Under the pieces are notes generated by a model. The model saw nothing but the letters and a program-made list of their open reading frames with translations. It was not told the origin of the DNA and made no database searches. Positions 30,801-38,558 of a stretch of 40,693 bases of DNA are shown here, piece by piece (position 1 is the first letter of the stretch; each line of letters opens with the position of its first letter). Where the stretch lies: NCBI GenBank assembly GCA_016777125.1, contig JADHSC010000015.1:1-40693 (forward strand). The letters run 5' to 3'. Source of the stretch: Candidatus Poseidoniaceae archaeon (GTDB taxonomy: Archaea > Thermoplasmatota > Poseidoniia > Poseidoniales > Poseidoniaceae). A program made the translations under genes and the position numbers.

Positions 30801-33255
30801 AATCCGCTTGGTTCTTGATGGGAATTCTCCATTGGTGCTCGGTGCTCTTCCATTTGATGGACAAGAACGCCATGTTGGTCCTCCAGCACCTGGTGGTCAG
30901 AGTGTAACTGTCAACATCCAAGACAGTGTTGATCCTCCGACTCAAATTAGTCTACATTATTGGATTGGATGTAAATCAACGGTTGCTTTGGGTTGCCATG
31001 ATTTCAACTTTGATGGTCTGCCTCAAGAAGACGAATACACTGAGAAAACATTGTCTTCCCCTGAAACCATTGCAGGAGGATTAAACATCTTCAGTGGCCT
31101 CATTGATGATTCAATGTTGACTCATGGACAAGTTGTCTCATTCTTCGTTACTGGTAAGGATGGGCAAAATAACCAGGTCGCTATGGGAGGTGGACCAGTT
31201 TGTCCACCAACCCCACAAGTATGTGGTTATGCTCCAGGACAGGTAATGCCAAGTTGGGAGGCAGATCTTTCGACGTATCAAATACGTCAAGAATTTGAGC
31301 CAGAAGTGGATTTGACCAATTCAAGTATTGTCGGCCATGAAGACGAAAAACCACTCCATCCTGGTGTGATGTACACTGCCCAGGTTGTTCTCTCCGATCG
31401 TAACGGATGGGATGATATTCAATTCGTTCAATTTGCACTTGGTCAGGATGTAAACGATGAGGAAACTTCAATCTTTATCCAACTTCAGGAAGATGAAAAT
31501 GGAATGCCAAAAGCTCACCTCGAATCAGGTGGAGAATTCATTGCAGTTTCGAATCTGTATTCTGAGATTTCAATATTTGAAGGAAATGCAAGTCAACTAT
31601 TGATACGTGCGAGATTCCAATTAACTTGGTCGTTCCCAGAATCTTTTGATACGAACGGAGAGACGCTCTTCGTTCCAGTTCTACGCGTGACTGATAAGCC
31701 TTGCAATGCAGGTGAAGATACGCCTTGTTTCACAAAGGTTTCAGGTCTTGGAAACAATGCATGGAGTCTTGATAATGACTTCAGATTTGACACTGAATCA
31801 GGTCACATCAAAGCAGTGGAACTTCGAGATGGAACCAATCATTACAATGATGAAATTGAAGAAACACTCATTGGTTCTGGCCAGGCTCTCCGAGTTACTG
31901 GACGTGTATTGTTCAGTGAAGATGAGACACCAGCACCTCCAGGCGCATTCGATGTTGTCTTCGGAGACTTTGACCATGTATGGAAAACTTCACCTCGATC
32001 CAATGGTGAATTCAGTTTGGATCTCTTGGTACCACCTGTCAATAGTGGCCATCTTGACCTTCGGCTACGATTAGCGGATTTACCAGGTCTGGCCATGGAC
32101 GAAACAGATCCACTACCACGTGTGAGGTTGGCTGTTGACAGTTCAAACCCGACCATCCAGACAGTCATGTTGAATGAAGTTCCAGCAGGCTCACCAATTT
32201 CTATTGGGGAAGCGGACTCTCTGCTTGTTATGCTTGAAACTGTTGATGATAATGGATTTGATCTCGATAGACCCGCAGTCATTCACTACAGAATACGTGC
32301 TGGTGAAGCTGAGATTTCACGTGGTGCTTCAGTTCTTCCAGAAACGCTTCCATTTGGTGACCAGTTCTTCTGGACTGGAAACATTGACTTGACTGACATG
32401 GGAGCGACAACATTGTTACCATCCTATGTTGTTGACATCTGGGTTTCAGGTTCAGATGCTTCTGGAAATCCATTTGAGACATTGAATAACAATGTTGCAG
32501 AACCGTTTGCTTCCTGGCCCCTTGCACTTCTTGGTCCAAGCGTCTCGTTCGATAATGAAGATACATCAATCAAATGGACTAATCCAAGTCCTATTCAAGG
32601 CTCAACATCCGAGCTTGAAATCAGTGTGGCGAATGAAGGTGGAAAAGGAGAACTTTCCTTTATCCTTCAACGACTCGTTGAAGGTGGTAACTGGAACGCA
32701 GAATCAAACACGACAATCCCTGTGGCTGCCGGTCTGACAGCATCTGTTTCTTTACCGGTAATTGCAGAAGTTGGACCTGGTGAATCCCAGGAATACCGAC
32801 TGCTCGTAACAGTTGATGGAGTTGAAATGGACCGAATGACTGTTGATCCACTTATCGTCAAGAAAGAAACTGTTCGAGACGGTGATGCACTCGCAGAGCA
32901 AGCAGGGGATAGCCAATTTGCCATCTTCATGTATCTCGTTGCGATTGCTTCACTCTCTGCATTCTTGTGGATGCTTGTCATGTATCGTAAGATGAAATAT
33001 GGTGATGAGGAATTGGAATCTGATCAGACGGATGTTGTTGTCGAAGAGATGGAAATGAAGACTGTACCTCAAATTACAATCCTGCCTGTTCCACAACCAA
33101 CGGCTACTGTGCCAACACCAAACCCTTCGCCAACAAATCAATCAGGTGATGATAGAGGAATTGCACCTCTCCCTCCAACTGGTCTGCCTTCTGGCTGGAC
33201 ACAACAACAGTGGGACCACTTCGGATGGCAATACATCGATTCTCTCTCACAATGA
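27844..33255 (+). CDS. Giant membrane-anchored surface protein with W-rich cytoplasmic tail
   Basis: The 1,803-residue product has an N-terminal export signal (basic start, hydrophobic stretch about 20-38, then ENAEAAE). A long beta-rich ectodomain follows. The first 450 residues contain propeller-like strands about displayed values, and later parts look like Ig/fibronectin-type and CARDB-like domains. One membrane helix lies at about 1692-1714. An acidic then Pro-rich cytoplasmic tail of about 90 residues ends in a Trp-rich segment (GLPSGW, QQQWDHFGW). ATGs at 27844, 27859 and 27883 are all possible starts; the first is reported. It sits 9 bases after the TSP3 protein, and its stop overlaps the ribosome binding site of a small cytosolic protein. 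This suggests one transcript. No catalytic motif was seen; adhesion or sensing is inference. Confidence 0.78.
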   Translation: MERLIMFKVLRKTMSANFVSRRTVAALLLSLFLGMSMSPFSELWIENAEAAEVARHTYEFSDGTTEYIALYQGGNADSGAKISLPKGAEVTDVQMTLSGASATGWSSIPTTTRDHWVAGEASNTDNKSSDLTLAMANVSQSFNPHSMDEPVNPSSTAWLDNGTYAVRQPYTSNSTDALFSQQLKLTPNSLNAQGQGAVLRHHDWLYLSTWSSTSFHNIVHRLYPNNGTRESIITLDQNGCTLPSKHSSSYYGQYGFRDWVVTDDERLFAVLSGYKYFYSSTANTLYHRVLEFDISDENEWVCINSFQPQGNGDYTGITYDPVDDTIWILHNQNRRIQSYQQDDTGDLERGDKHFTFQTSSSSIWQCGVSNQQARGLEMNETHFFMRCQDGQYYNDRDQLEAWGRSGTATALIPENSIRSISSLGYGLFYDGQRFLTVDSGYSTWSSTPSYHEFGTSWTYKTTPAPGTTTWLGPVINTVEDVLSVNMETLWSAASIGDRVDYWVSADNGTHWVQVESNTTVHFQHPGTELVWKATLIGSTAVSWWVDLEYSTEYETSGTWISPAKPTGTKVGKVRPQWIASQDPSTTLTVQVSNDDGTTWQPADNMVETSFSTDGAGNILRYAVTMTTTDPYITPVLDNLELFYEEGYPDKPKIDVGNDGIFDWKSILFLNESSIDVSDDSVVGQDVEFQPTLIDAFNDFIPDNGDGFVEVPLAIKAQTSGRVKITNIDVSYKMNTHAINAAFEGGMAAPDGIARNLIIKVAHGDEVNYVSEVIASLNNSHGQNPSFKWQQGDTCSSLNDADGIVNFDVSNCTSSIDNDDVRTIRIPVTVDWSWDDEQSTEAILTVKDSFGTAVLNWDTETMDLRVENDIQLDGMQVFDEDGRQLFTQDWVRGGQNISFLGKIHFQSSQLSPLAGEFELRVLGQNVTYDGDPIGQPVILAQESNPSFGSYNLTFESPIESAPGGMIFYVEAVNLPNGSEYSNPGYNTIRLVLDGNSPLVLGALPFDGQERHVGPPAPGGQSVTVNIQDSVDPPTQISLHYWIGCKSTVALGCHDFNFDGLPQEDEYTEKTLSSPETIAGGLNIFSGLIDDSMLTHGQVVSFFVTGKDGQNNQVAMGGGPVCPPTPQVCGYAPGQVMPSWEADLSTYQIRQEFEPEVDLTNSSIVGHEDEKPLHPGVMYTAQVVLSDRNGWDDIQFVQFALGQDVNDEETSIFIQLQEDENGMPKAHLESGGEFIAVSNLYSEISIFEGNASQLLIRARFQLTWSFPESFDTNGETLFVPVLRVTDKPCNAGEDTPCFTKVSGLGNNAWSLDNDFRFDTESGHIKAVELRDGTNHYNDEIEETLIGSGQALRVTGRVLFSEDETPAPPGAFDVVFGDFDHVWKTSPRSNGEFSLDLLVPPVNSGHLDLRLRLADLPGLAMDETDPLPRVRLAVDSSNPTIQTVMLNEVPAGSPISIGEADSLLVMLETVDDNGFDLDRPAVIHYRIRAGEAEISRGASVLPETLPFGDQFFWTGNIDLTDMGATTLLPSYVVDIWVSGSDASGNPFETLNNNVAEPFASWPLALLGPSVSFDNEDTSIKWTNPSPIQGSTSELEISVANEGGKGELSFILQRLVEGGNWNAESNTTIPVAAGLTASVSLPVIAEVGPGESQEYRLLVTVDGVEMDRMTVDPLIVKKETVRDGDALAEQAGDSQFAIFMYLVAIASLSAFLWMLVMYRKMKYGDEELESDQTDVVVEEMEMKTVPQITILPVPQPTATVPTPNPSPTNQSGDDRGIAPLPPTGLPSGWTQQQWDHFGWQYIDSLSQ

Positions 33256-33264
33256 GGCATTCTT

Positions 33265-33705
33265 ATGTCTGATTCTGAAGCGATGGTTACGCTGCAAGAG
33301 CGTATGGTGAATTTGATTGGCCAATTGACCATGCCTGTGGTTGAAGTGGCTCTTGTTCTACAACATCACATTCAAGGAATGATGACTTCATTGACTGACC
33401 ACGCTTCTCAAACGGGTGGTAAAATTAACGATAAAGTTGGTCATCCTTGGCCAATCGTATCACCTGATGAGAGTATTGATTCGCAAATAGCATTTGATGT
33501 GGAGAAGGTCCTGAAGATTGTCGATCAGGATCGCATGGATATCCTTTCGACACTGATACGGGTAACGCTCATCGAGACTGAGATGAATCTCATTGAAGGA
33601 ATTCTGGCTCTACGTTCTTGGGAACAACTCGTACGTCAGCAACTTGTGGATGCGAATGGACCAGGTCAACTCTTTTCTCCGATTGATTTACCTGAGGAGT
33701 GGTGA
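33265..33705 (+). CDS. Small helical cytosolic protein of unknown function
   Basis: The family was not recognised. The product is 146 residues, with no signal peptide and no membrane helix. It looks almost entirely alpha-helical, with amphipathic stretches at about 8-45 and 75-128. GAGG at 33254-33257 overlaps the stop of the giant membrane protein and sits 7 bases before this ATG, so translation is coupled. It could be a cytoplasmic partner of that protein's tail, but this is inferred from position only. The next gene, a lipoprotein metalloprotease, begins 24 bases later. Confidence 0.72.
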   Translation: MSDSEAMVTLQERMVNLIGQLTMPVVEVALVLQHHIQGMMTSLTDHASQTGGKINDKVGHPWPIVSPDESIDSQIAFDVEKVLKIVDQDRMDILSTLIRVTLIETEMNLIEGILALRSWEQLVRQQLVDANGPGQLFSPIDLPEEW

Positions 33706-33729
33706 TTTAGTGATATTCAAGAAGAACCT

Positions 33730-34536
33730 ATGGATGGGTATGCTATGAGCAAACAATCTATGCTCGGAATTCTCTTAGCATCTCTTCTGGTTACGGTGCC
33801 TATGGCAGGATGTCTTGATGAGATTTCAGATGCTATCGGGGGAGAGTCATGGGGCGATGTTGGAGGCTTGACGCTTGCATGTTTGCGAAGTGATACGTAC
33901 TCGAAGATGGTAGTTGAAATCGATTATGCACCTGGTTATGCTCCAGAAAGCAGTACTATTTCGTTACTAAAACAGCGACTTGAACAGGTCTGTGACAAAC
34001 CAGGTGGCATCTCGATGAACTTGAATGAATATACATTTTCTGAGACCTCTTCTTGGAATGCTGATTTAGTTCGTTCTGTCGCTCATGATACAATGGATGA
34101 TTCTCCACTCAGTGGTTCTACACTTCGTTGGCACGTAATCATGCCTCAAGGAACTTATTCAGATGATAGCGTACTGGGTGTAGCCGTTGATGCTTCCACA
34201 ATAGCCTTGTTCGGTGATTCAATCGATGATGCTAATGGTTTGTTTAATCGGCCTTCATCTGAAGAAGTTGAAAACAGTGTGATGATTCATGAATTTGGTC
34301 ATCTTCTTGGACTCGTAAATTTAGTTTACACCTCGCCTGCTGACCATGAGGATGCTGATCATCCAGGACATTCCAACAACGATGAGTCTGTGATGTACTG
34401 GGCCGTAGAATCCCAAAGTTTGGGAGCATTCTTTTCGGGTGATTTACCCAGTGAATTCGATGCAGATGATTTAGCTGACCTAGAAGGAATGAAGTCCGGG
34501 GAGATTTCAACTTCGGACCAATTGTGGCGACCTTAA
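33730..34536 (+). CDS. Lipoprotein metzincin-like zinc metalloprotease
   Basis: This is a predicted extracellular, lipid-anchored zinc peptidase of 268 residues. The N-terminus has a signal peptide ending in a lipobox, PMAGC, with the lipidated Cys at 28. Zinc-binding HEFGHLLGL is at 187-195, followed by a His/Asp-rich stretch (His206, His211, His214) and a Met-turn, SVMY. That order matches matrixin-like archaeal proteases. The third metzincin ligand position (residue 197) is Asn, so one of the later His residues probably completes the site. ATG 33745 is an alternative start that would drop 5 residues. It ends convergently with a small membrane protein, the two stops sharing TTAA. It probably belongs to the upstream surface-protein transcript. 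Confidence 0.83.
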   Translation: MDGYAMSKQSMLGILLASLLVTVPMAGCLDEISDAIGGESWGDVGGLTLACLRSDTYSKMVVEIDYAPGYAPESSTISLLKQRLEQVCDKPGGISMNLNEYTFSETSSWNADLVRSVAHDTMDDSPLSGSTLRWHVIMPQGTYSDDSVLGVAVDASTIALFGDSIDDANGLFNRPSSEEVENSVMIHEFGHLLGLVNLVYTSPADHEDADHPGHSNNDESVMYWAVESQSLGAFFSGDLPSEFDADDLADLEGMKSGEISTSDQLWRP

Positions 34537-34847
34537 TTTTTCTTTGAGTCGGATACAATGATGGTCGCATCTCTCCATGCATCATAGATAGACCACAGCC
34601 AGAGTGGGACGTAGAGGACGATTGTAAGGGCTAACGGAATTTGAAGTAGAGTCCAATCAAATGCTCTACGATGTTTCCGGTTGAAGTGCTGTCCGAGGAA
34701 GAGTCCAGGTATTGCAGCCAAGACAGCTGCGAAGATGGGTCGGAAAGCGCCCCACATCCCAACTCCAAGGAATATTTCTCTCCAAATTTCACGCACCAAA
34801 CGTATTGGTGAAAGTTTGGATTGAGTCGTAGAACTCATAGGCTTCAT
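34533..34847 (-). CDS. Small membrane protein, TM2/DUF5683-like
   Basis: The protein has 104 residues and two hydrophobic segments around a basic loop. The first (AAVLAAIPGLFLGQHFNRKHRR) resembles the PG-x-GQ-x-NRK turn of TM2/DUF5683 proteins, and the second ends WLWSIYDAWRDA, also typical. Function in that group is poorly known. Its stop overlaps that of the metalloprotease by 4 bases. It is divergent from the pyroglutamyl-peptidase fusion, with 79 bases between them. The family link is from memory of the motif and is moderate. Confidence 0.65.
   Translation of the reverse strand: MKPMSSTTQSKLSPIRLVREIWREIFLGVGMWGAFRPIFAAVLAAIPGLFLGQHFNRKHRRAFDWTLLQIPLALTIVLYVPLWLWSIYDAWRDATIIVSDSKKN
34535..34545 (+). 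terminator. T-rich stretch after the metalloprotease gene
   Basis: AATTTTTCTTT directly follows the TAA. Archaeal termination commonly occurs at T-tracts on the non-template strand, so this is a plausible end for the plus-strand surface-protein transcript. It also lies within the 3' end of the minus-strand gene, so it may be coincidental. Confidence 0.3.
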
Positions 34848-34926
34848 ACCTTGGTAGACCCATTGGTTTGTGAATCTGTTGCCAACTTTGCATCATAATC
34901 AAGAACATTGGATGTCAGGCTAGGTT

Positions 34927-35913
34927 ATGCCGAGAGTGTTGCTTACTGGGTTCATGCCATTTGGAGATCATGTTGAGAACATCTCTGAGAAGCTTGTGAA
35001 CTCAATGCCATTGGTTCTCCCAATAAGAAATCCCTTTGGACCAGGGCGTAGTGAGATTTCAATTGAAAAGAAAATATTGACTGTTGATGTTGAGGGTTCG
35101 ACATGGACACAGGATGAACTTGAAACAAGAGAATGGGACGCTATTCTTCATCTCGGGCTATGTGGTGATTGTACAGATGCCAGAATCGAACTTCGTGCAC
35201 AAGATGCTCTTGATATGAACATACCAGATAATTCTGGCCGTCAAATCGTTGGAGAAAAAATCAGTGGAAATGGGGATTTGATGACCCCAGTTCAAGTGAA
35301 ACGGTGGGATATTGACTCTTGGAAGATTCAGCCAACACTTTCTACTGATGCTGGTCGTTACTTGTGTAATGAAACGTATTATCGAACGCTTGATGCTCTA
35401 CATCTATCTGATGTTGACGTACCATGTTTATTTCTTCATCTTCCGGATTCTTCTCATATGGCAACATCTGATGGTATCCAACTCATACGCGATGTGATTT
35501 CACACATGCTGTATCGACCTTCAATACAAGTCGCTGCAGGCGTTTTCCATTCTGAAAGTCAATTTCTTGCCATGCAAAGATTGGATTCCGAACTAGGGTC
35601 AGGAAAATGGGAGTTTCCAGGCGGTAGTGTCGAAGCGAACGAATCTCCTGAAGAGGCTATGATTCGAGAATTAAAAGAAGAACTCGGAGTGGATTCCAGC
35701 ATTAATGAAAAATTAGGTATTTGGTCATTCACTTACCCCTTCTTACATGTTGAATTACATGTTTTTCTAGTATCGACTGAAGATTCTCTTGACTCTTCTA
35801 TGTTATCGGTTCATAAGTCTATGAAATGGGTGAACTCAGAGGAATCAGCCAAACTTGATTGGTTGGAAGCAGACCTTCCCATTGTCAAACATTTGCAGGG
35901 CTTAGGCTATTGA
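34927..35913 (+). CDS. pcp: Pyroglutamyl-peptidase I (C15) fused to a Nudix hydrolase
   Basis: Two enzymes lie in one 328-residue chain. Residues 1-195 match pyrrolidone-carboxylate peptidase, which removes N-terminal pyroglutamate. LLTGFMPFG is at the start, catalytic Glu88 is followed by the DMNIPDNSG segment, Cys147 is in AGRYLCNETYY, and His171 is in LFLHLP. The triad is complete. Residues about 198-328 form a MutT-like Nudix domain with a full Nudix box at 233-255 (Gly233, Glu239, Arg247, Glu248, Glu251, Glu252, Gly254) and a typical FPGG lead-in. Each domain has about its normal length, so this is a true fusion and not a truncated pair. Nudix enzymes cleave nucleoside diphosphate derivatives; the substrate here cannot be read. 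The 3' end overlaps the convergent UPF0201 gene by 7 bases. Confidence 0.88.
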   Translation: MPRVLLTGFMPFGDHVENISEKLVNSMPLVLPIRNPFGPGRSEISIEKKILTVDVEGSTWTQDELETREWDAILHLGLCGDCTDARIELRAQDALDMNIPDNSGRQIVGEKISGNGDLMTPVQVKRWDIDSWKIQPTLSTDAGRYLCNETYYRTLDALHLSDVDVPCLFLHLPDSSHMATSDGIQLIRDVISHMLYRPSIQVAAGVFHSESQFLAMQRLDSELGSGKWEFPGGSVEANESPEEAMIRELKEELGVDSSINEKLGIWSFTYPFLHVELHVFLVSTEDSLDSSMLSVHKSMKWVNSEESAKLDWLEADLPIVKHLQGLGY

Positions 35914-36419
35914 TGCCAAGTGGAAGCTTCTCCGTCCTGATGCATTGCTAATTCATCGTTTAATTGTCGAGGTACTTCTTGTCGACCATTATGCCATGTG
36001 ACTGCCTCGATCCAATCGCCCAGACCAGTTCCTTCCAATCGGATTGTAAAACAACCTCCAAGGGGAATCTCTTCATTTGTAAATGAAATCTTATTTGCAA
36101 ATGCTGCAAGTCTTGAAATCGAAAAGACTGTTGTATTTCCGTCTAAATTCTTAGCCATTGCATCCATAGCCGTGTCGAGAATGGCTTGTTGGCGGATTTG
36201 TGTAAGGAAGGTTTCTACGGACAAATGAGGACATTCGATGAGCACATTCTGCTGGGAAGGAAATGCTTCTTCTCCCATGCTATCAATCGAGGCATCTGGG
36301 AAGAGATTCATCACTGCTTCTGAAATTTTTGACCCATCATCACCTGGTTTCAACATGGTTGACAATGTGGCCATAATGCCTTCATCTCTGCCATTGTAAG
36401 TTAATGGTTTGATGTCCAT
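35907..36419 (-). CDS. UPF0201 family RNA-binding-like protein
   Basis: This 170-residue cytosolic protein resembles the archaeal UPF0201 (DUF54) family. An N-terminal half with NLFPDASI is followed by IRQQAILDTA, then a TVFSISRLAAFANKISF segment and a PLGG turn, in the order typical of the family (RRQRILDTAR, LNKQAAFVGKV, PLG). Structures in this group suggest RNA binding, but no precise role is established. It has about 25 extra C-terminal residues compared with usual members. It is transcribed divergently from the GT2 gene, with 77 bases between them, and overlaps the Nudix fusion by 7 bases at its 3' end. Confidence 0.75.
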   Translation of the reverse strand: MDIKPLTYNGRDEGIMATLSTMLKPGDDGSKISEAVMNLFPDASIDSMGEEAFPSQQNVLIECPHLSVETFLTQIRQQAILDTAMDAMAKNLDGNTTVFSISRLAAFANKISFTNEEIPLGGCFTIRLEGTGLGDWIEAVTWHNGRQEVPRQLNDELAMHQDGEASTWHQ

Positions 36420-36496
36420 GAGTCAATGGATGCATAAACCGCTTTTCAACCTGCTTCTAAGGTGAAGAGTCAAAACCACATCTTCGATGTCGATGT

Positions 36497-37522
36497 ATGG
36501 CGGCAGCACAGAACCCTTGGCTTGCGACCGTCATTCCAATTCTAAATGAAGAACATCATATCGAACATTGTCTCTCCTCATTGCTATCACAAACCCTTCC
36601 ATCGAGTGAACATATGATCTACGTAGTCGATGGGGGTTCAAGTGATTCTACTGTTTCTATCGTGAATGATCTCATTGCTGAATCAACGAAAAGCAATGGC
36701 CCTGAAATCGTATTGTTGCATAATGAAAATCGCTATGTTCCACATGCTCGCAATATGGCTTTACAGCATCTATCCGAGAGTATTACTCATGTTCTTGAGT
36801 ACAATGGACATATCAAATCTGAACCAGAGCATTTGCTTCGTCTGAAATCTGAATGGGAACGGATTGCTAAACAACATCCTTCATTGGCAGCATTGGGCTG
36901 TAAAGTAGTTGGTAGTTCCAAGAAAAATACGATGGTTGAATCCTTTATCGATGAAACATTACAAAATCCTCTCGGTGGAGGTCCTGGGCAATTTTCAACA
37001 TTCACAAAGGAAGGCGAAACAAAAACCCCAGCGTTCGCCCTTCATCTACGAAGCGCTTTGGAAAAAGTTGGTGGCTGGGATGAGCGGTTCATTACGAGCC
37101 AGGATAGTGATTTGAGTATGCGATTGATCAAAGAAGGATTCACGCTTTATCGGACTCCAGAAATAATGGTTGAAATGAGGCGTAGAACCACTTTTAGATC
37201 ATGGTATCTTATGAGTCACCGTTACGGTTTTTGGAGAACGAAAGTGTTGTTGAAACATCCTTCCCGAATTGTACTACGTGAATTTCTTCCTTTGACCGGT
37301 GTCATGTTCACGATAGGACTCTTCCTCACAAGTTTCCAATTTGCTGTTGTCCCTCTTTTGGCTTATGCTTCTGTTCTTCTCATGTCGGGTCTTTATTCTT
37401 CAAGAAAAGGTATCCTCAACCTTGTAGGAGTTCCATTCTGCCTTCTCATTCTTCACGTTGGTTTTACACTCGGACTTTTGGATGGCTGTGTTCGAAAAGG
37501 CCGAGCATCTCGTGATCGATGA
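36497..37522 (+). CDS. Family 2 glycosyltransferase with C-terminal membrane helices
   Basis: The 341-residue enzyme has a GT-A fold. VIPILNEEHHIEHCL at the start and VVDGGSSDST are the nucleotide-sugar-binding landmarks of GT2, and TSQDSDLSMRL near 205 supplies the catalytic-base region. The usual DxD position reads EYNGH (residues 101-105), resembling the D-x-H variant of ExoA-like enzymes but with Glu and Asn in place of Asp. Two or three hydrophobic helices at about 263-328 anchor it to the membrane. Likely roles are assembly of a lipid-linked glycan or a surface polysaccharide. Supplying glycan to the AglB at the other end of the window is possible but not shown. Confidence 0.85.
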   Translation: MAAAQNPWLATVIPILNEEHHIEHCLSSLLSQTLPSSEHMIYVVDGGSSDSTVSIVNDLIAESTKSNGPEIVLLHNENRYVPHARNMALQHLSESITHVLEYNGHIKSEPEHLLRLKSEWERIAKQHPSLAALGCKVVGSSKKNTMVESFIDETLQNPLGGGPGQFSTFTKEGETKTPAFALHLRSALEKVGGWDERFITSQDSDLSMRLIKEGFTLYRTPEIMVEMRRRTTFRSWYLMSHRYGFWRTKVLLKHPSRIVLREFLPLTGVMFTIGLFLTSFQFAVVPLLAYASVLLMSGLYSSRKGILNLVGVPFCLLILHVGFTLGLLDGCVRKGRASRDR

Positions 37523-37570
37523 TGAACACGAATAGAGAATACATAAGAAGCAACGTCTGGAGTTCGTAGT

Positions 37571-38506
37571 ATGACGGCAAAGAAAACGACGGCCATAGGG
37601 TTGTTTCTTTTACCCCTTTTCGTCATGGCAAGTTTGCAAGTTGTTGTCGAGCCCTTAGGGGATATTATCTCTCTAAGTTGGATTTACTTTTGCATCTGGT
37701 ATGGACTGGGTGCTTTGATTGGATTCATCCTTTACAGGCGTACTCAGGTTACAAAAGATCACGAATATCGACGATTTGAAATCATGAAGAAGATGAAGAA
37801 TGTTTACGAAGCTGAATCCAAGGGAGTCTGGGAAAAGGATGTCGTACTCAGTTCTGACGTAGCCCTTGACAAGGACAAACTCAATTCAACAATTGGAACA
37901 TTTGACAGAGAATCTCCTGAATTACAAGTAAAAGAAGATGAAGATTCTGAAATTCGTCTCCTTACAGAACAAGGGTTTGTCCAAAAGGCGTCAAATCGTT
38001 TGTCTGGAAAATCCAACTTTGATGGTGAAGAAATAGATTCAACCGTTGGTTCAATTCGAAAGAAAAGTTGGATGGATGGAGTAATTGACAGCATCTACGG
38101 GCTCTTCGGTAAAGACGTTGAAACAGAGCGTGAAGAAAAGAGAATGCAACGCCTTTATTCCAATGCTCAACAATCTCCAGTCGTTGCCCAACGTCCTGTG
38201 GCGCCGATTCAGAAAGTTAAGGAGACTTCTGAAGAGAAATCCAAGGACTTGGATACAATGACTTCCATGAGTGACGACGGAGGCATCATCAGTTCAACTG
38301 AGCAAACCGTGAAACAAATTCCTGATGTTCCAACCATAGCAAGTCAATCGATTGAATCAATGGCGATGCTTGGTACAGTTCAATCTCAGGCTCCCCCAAT
38401 GCAAATGCAATCATCAGGCACAACAACTGGATGCTCAGGATGTGGATTTACGAACCCTCCTGGCGAACGGTATTGTCAATCCTGTGGAACCACACTTTCA
38501 TCCTAA
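37571..38506 (+). CDS. Membrane protein with C-terminal zinc ribbon
   Basis: This 311-residue protein has two membrane helices at about 8-27 and 34-56. A long charged, low-complexity cytoplasmic region follows, and the last 30 residues form a four-Cys zinc ribbon (CSGCG then CQSCG, joined by FTNPPGERY). The middle contains Glu/Lys-rich helical parts and a Gln/Pro-rich linker. Zinc ribbons of this kind are common on archaeal membrane proteins of unknown function, where they probably mediate protein contacts. It lies between a glycosyltransferase and dnaJ on the same strand, with gaps of 48 and 52 bases. No specific function can be assigned. Confidence 0.72.
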   Translation: MTAKKTTAIGLFLLPLFVMASLQVVVEPLGDIISLSWIYFCIWYGLGALIGFILYRRTQVTKDHEYRRFEIMKKMKNVYEAESKGVWEKDVVLSSDVALDKDKLNSTIGTFDRESPELQVKEDEDSEIRLLTEQGFVQKASNRLSGKSNFDGEEIDSTVGSIRKKSWMDGVIDSIYGLFGKDVETEREEKRMQRLYSNAQQSPVVAQRPVAPIQKVKETSEEKSKDLDTMTSMSDDGGIISSTEQTVKQIPDVPTIASQSIESMAMLGTVQSQAPPMQMQSSGTTTGCSGCGFTNPPGERYCQSCGTTLSS

Positions 38507-38558
38507 ATGCATCGTGAGGTTTTAGTGGGTGGTCGCAGCCCAATGAATTGGTGGCACT

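Noticed and set aside
33710-33748. GTG start upstream of the metalloprotease
   Set aside because: It is out of frame with the lipoprotein and runs into a stop after a few codons.
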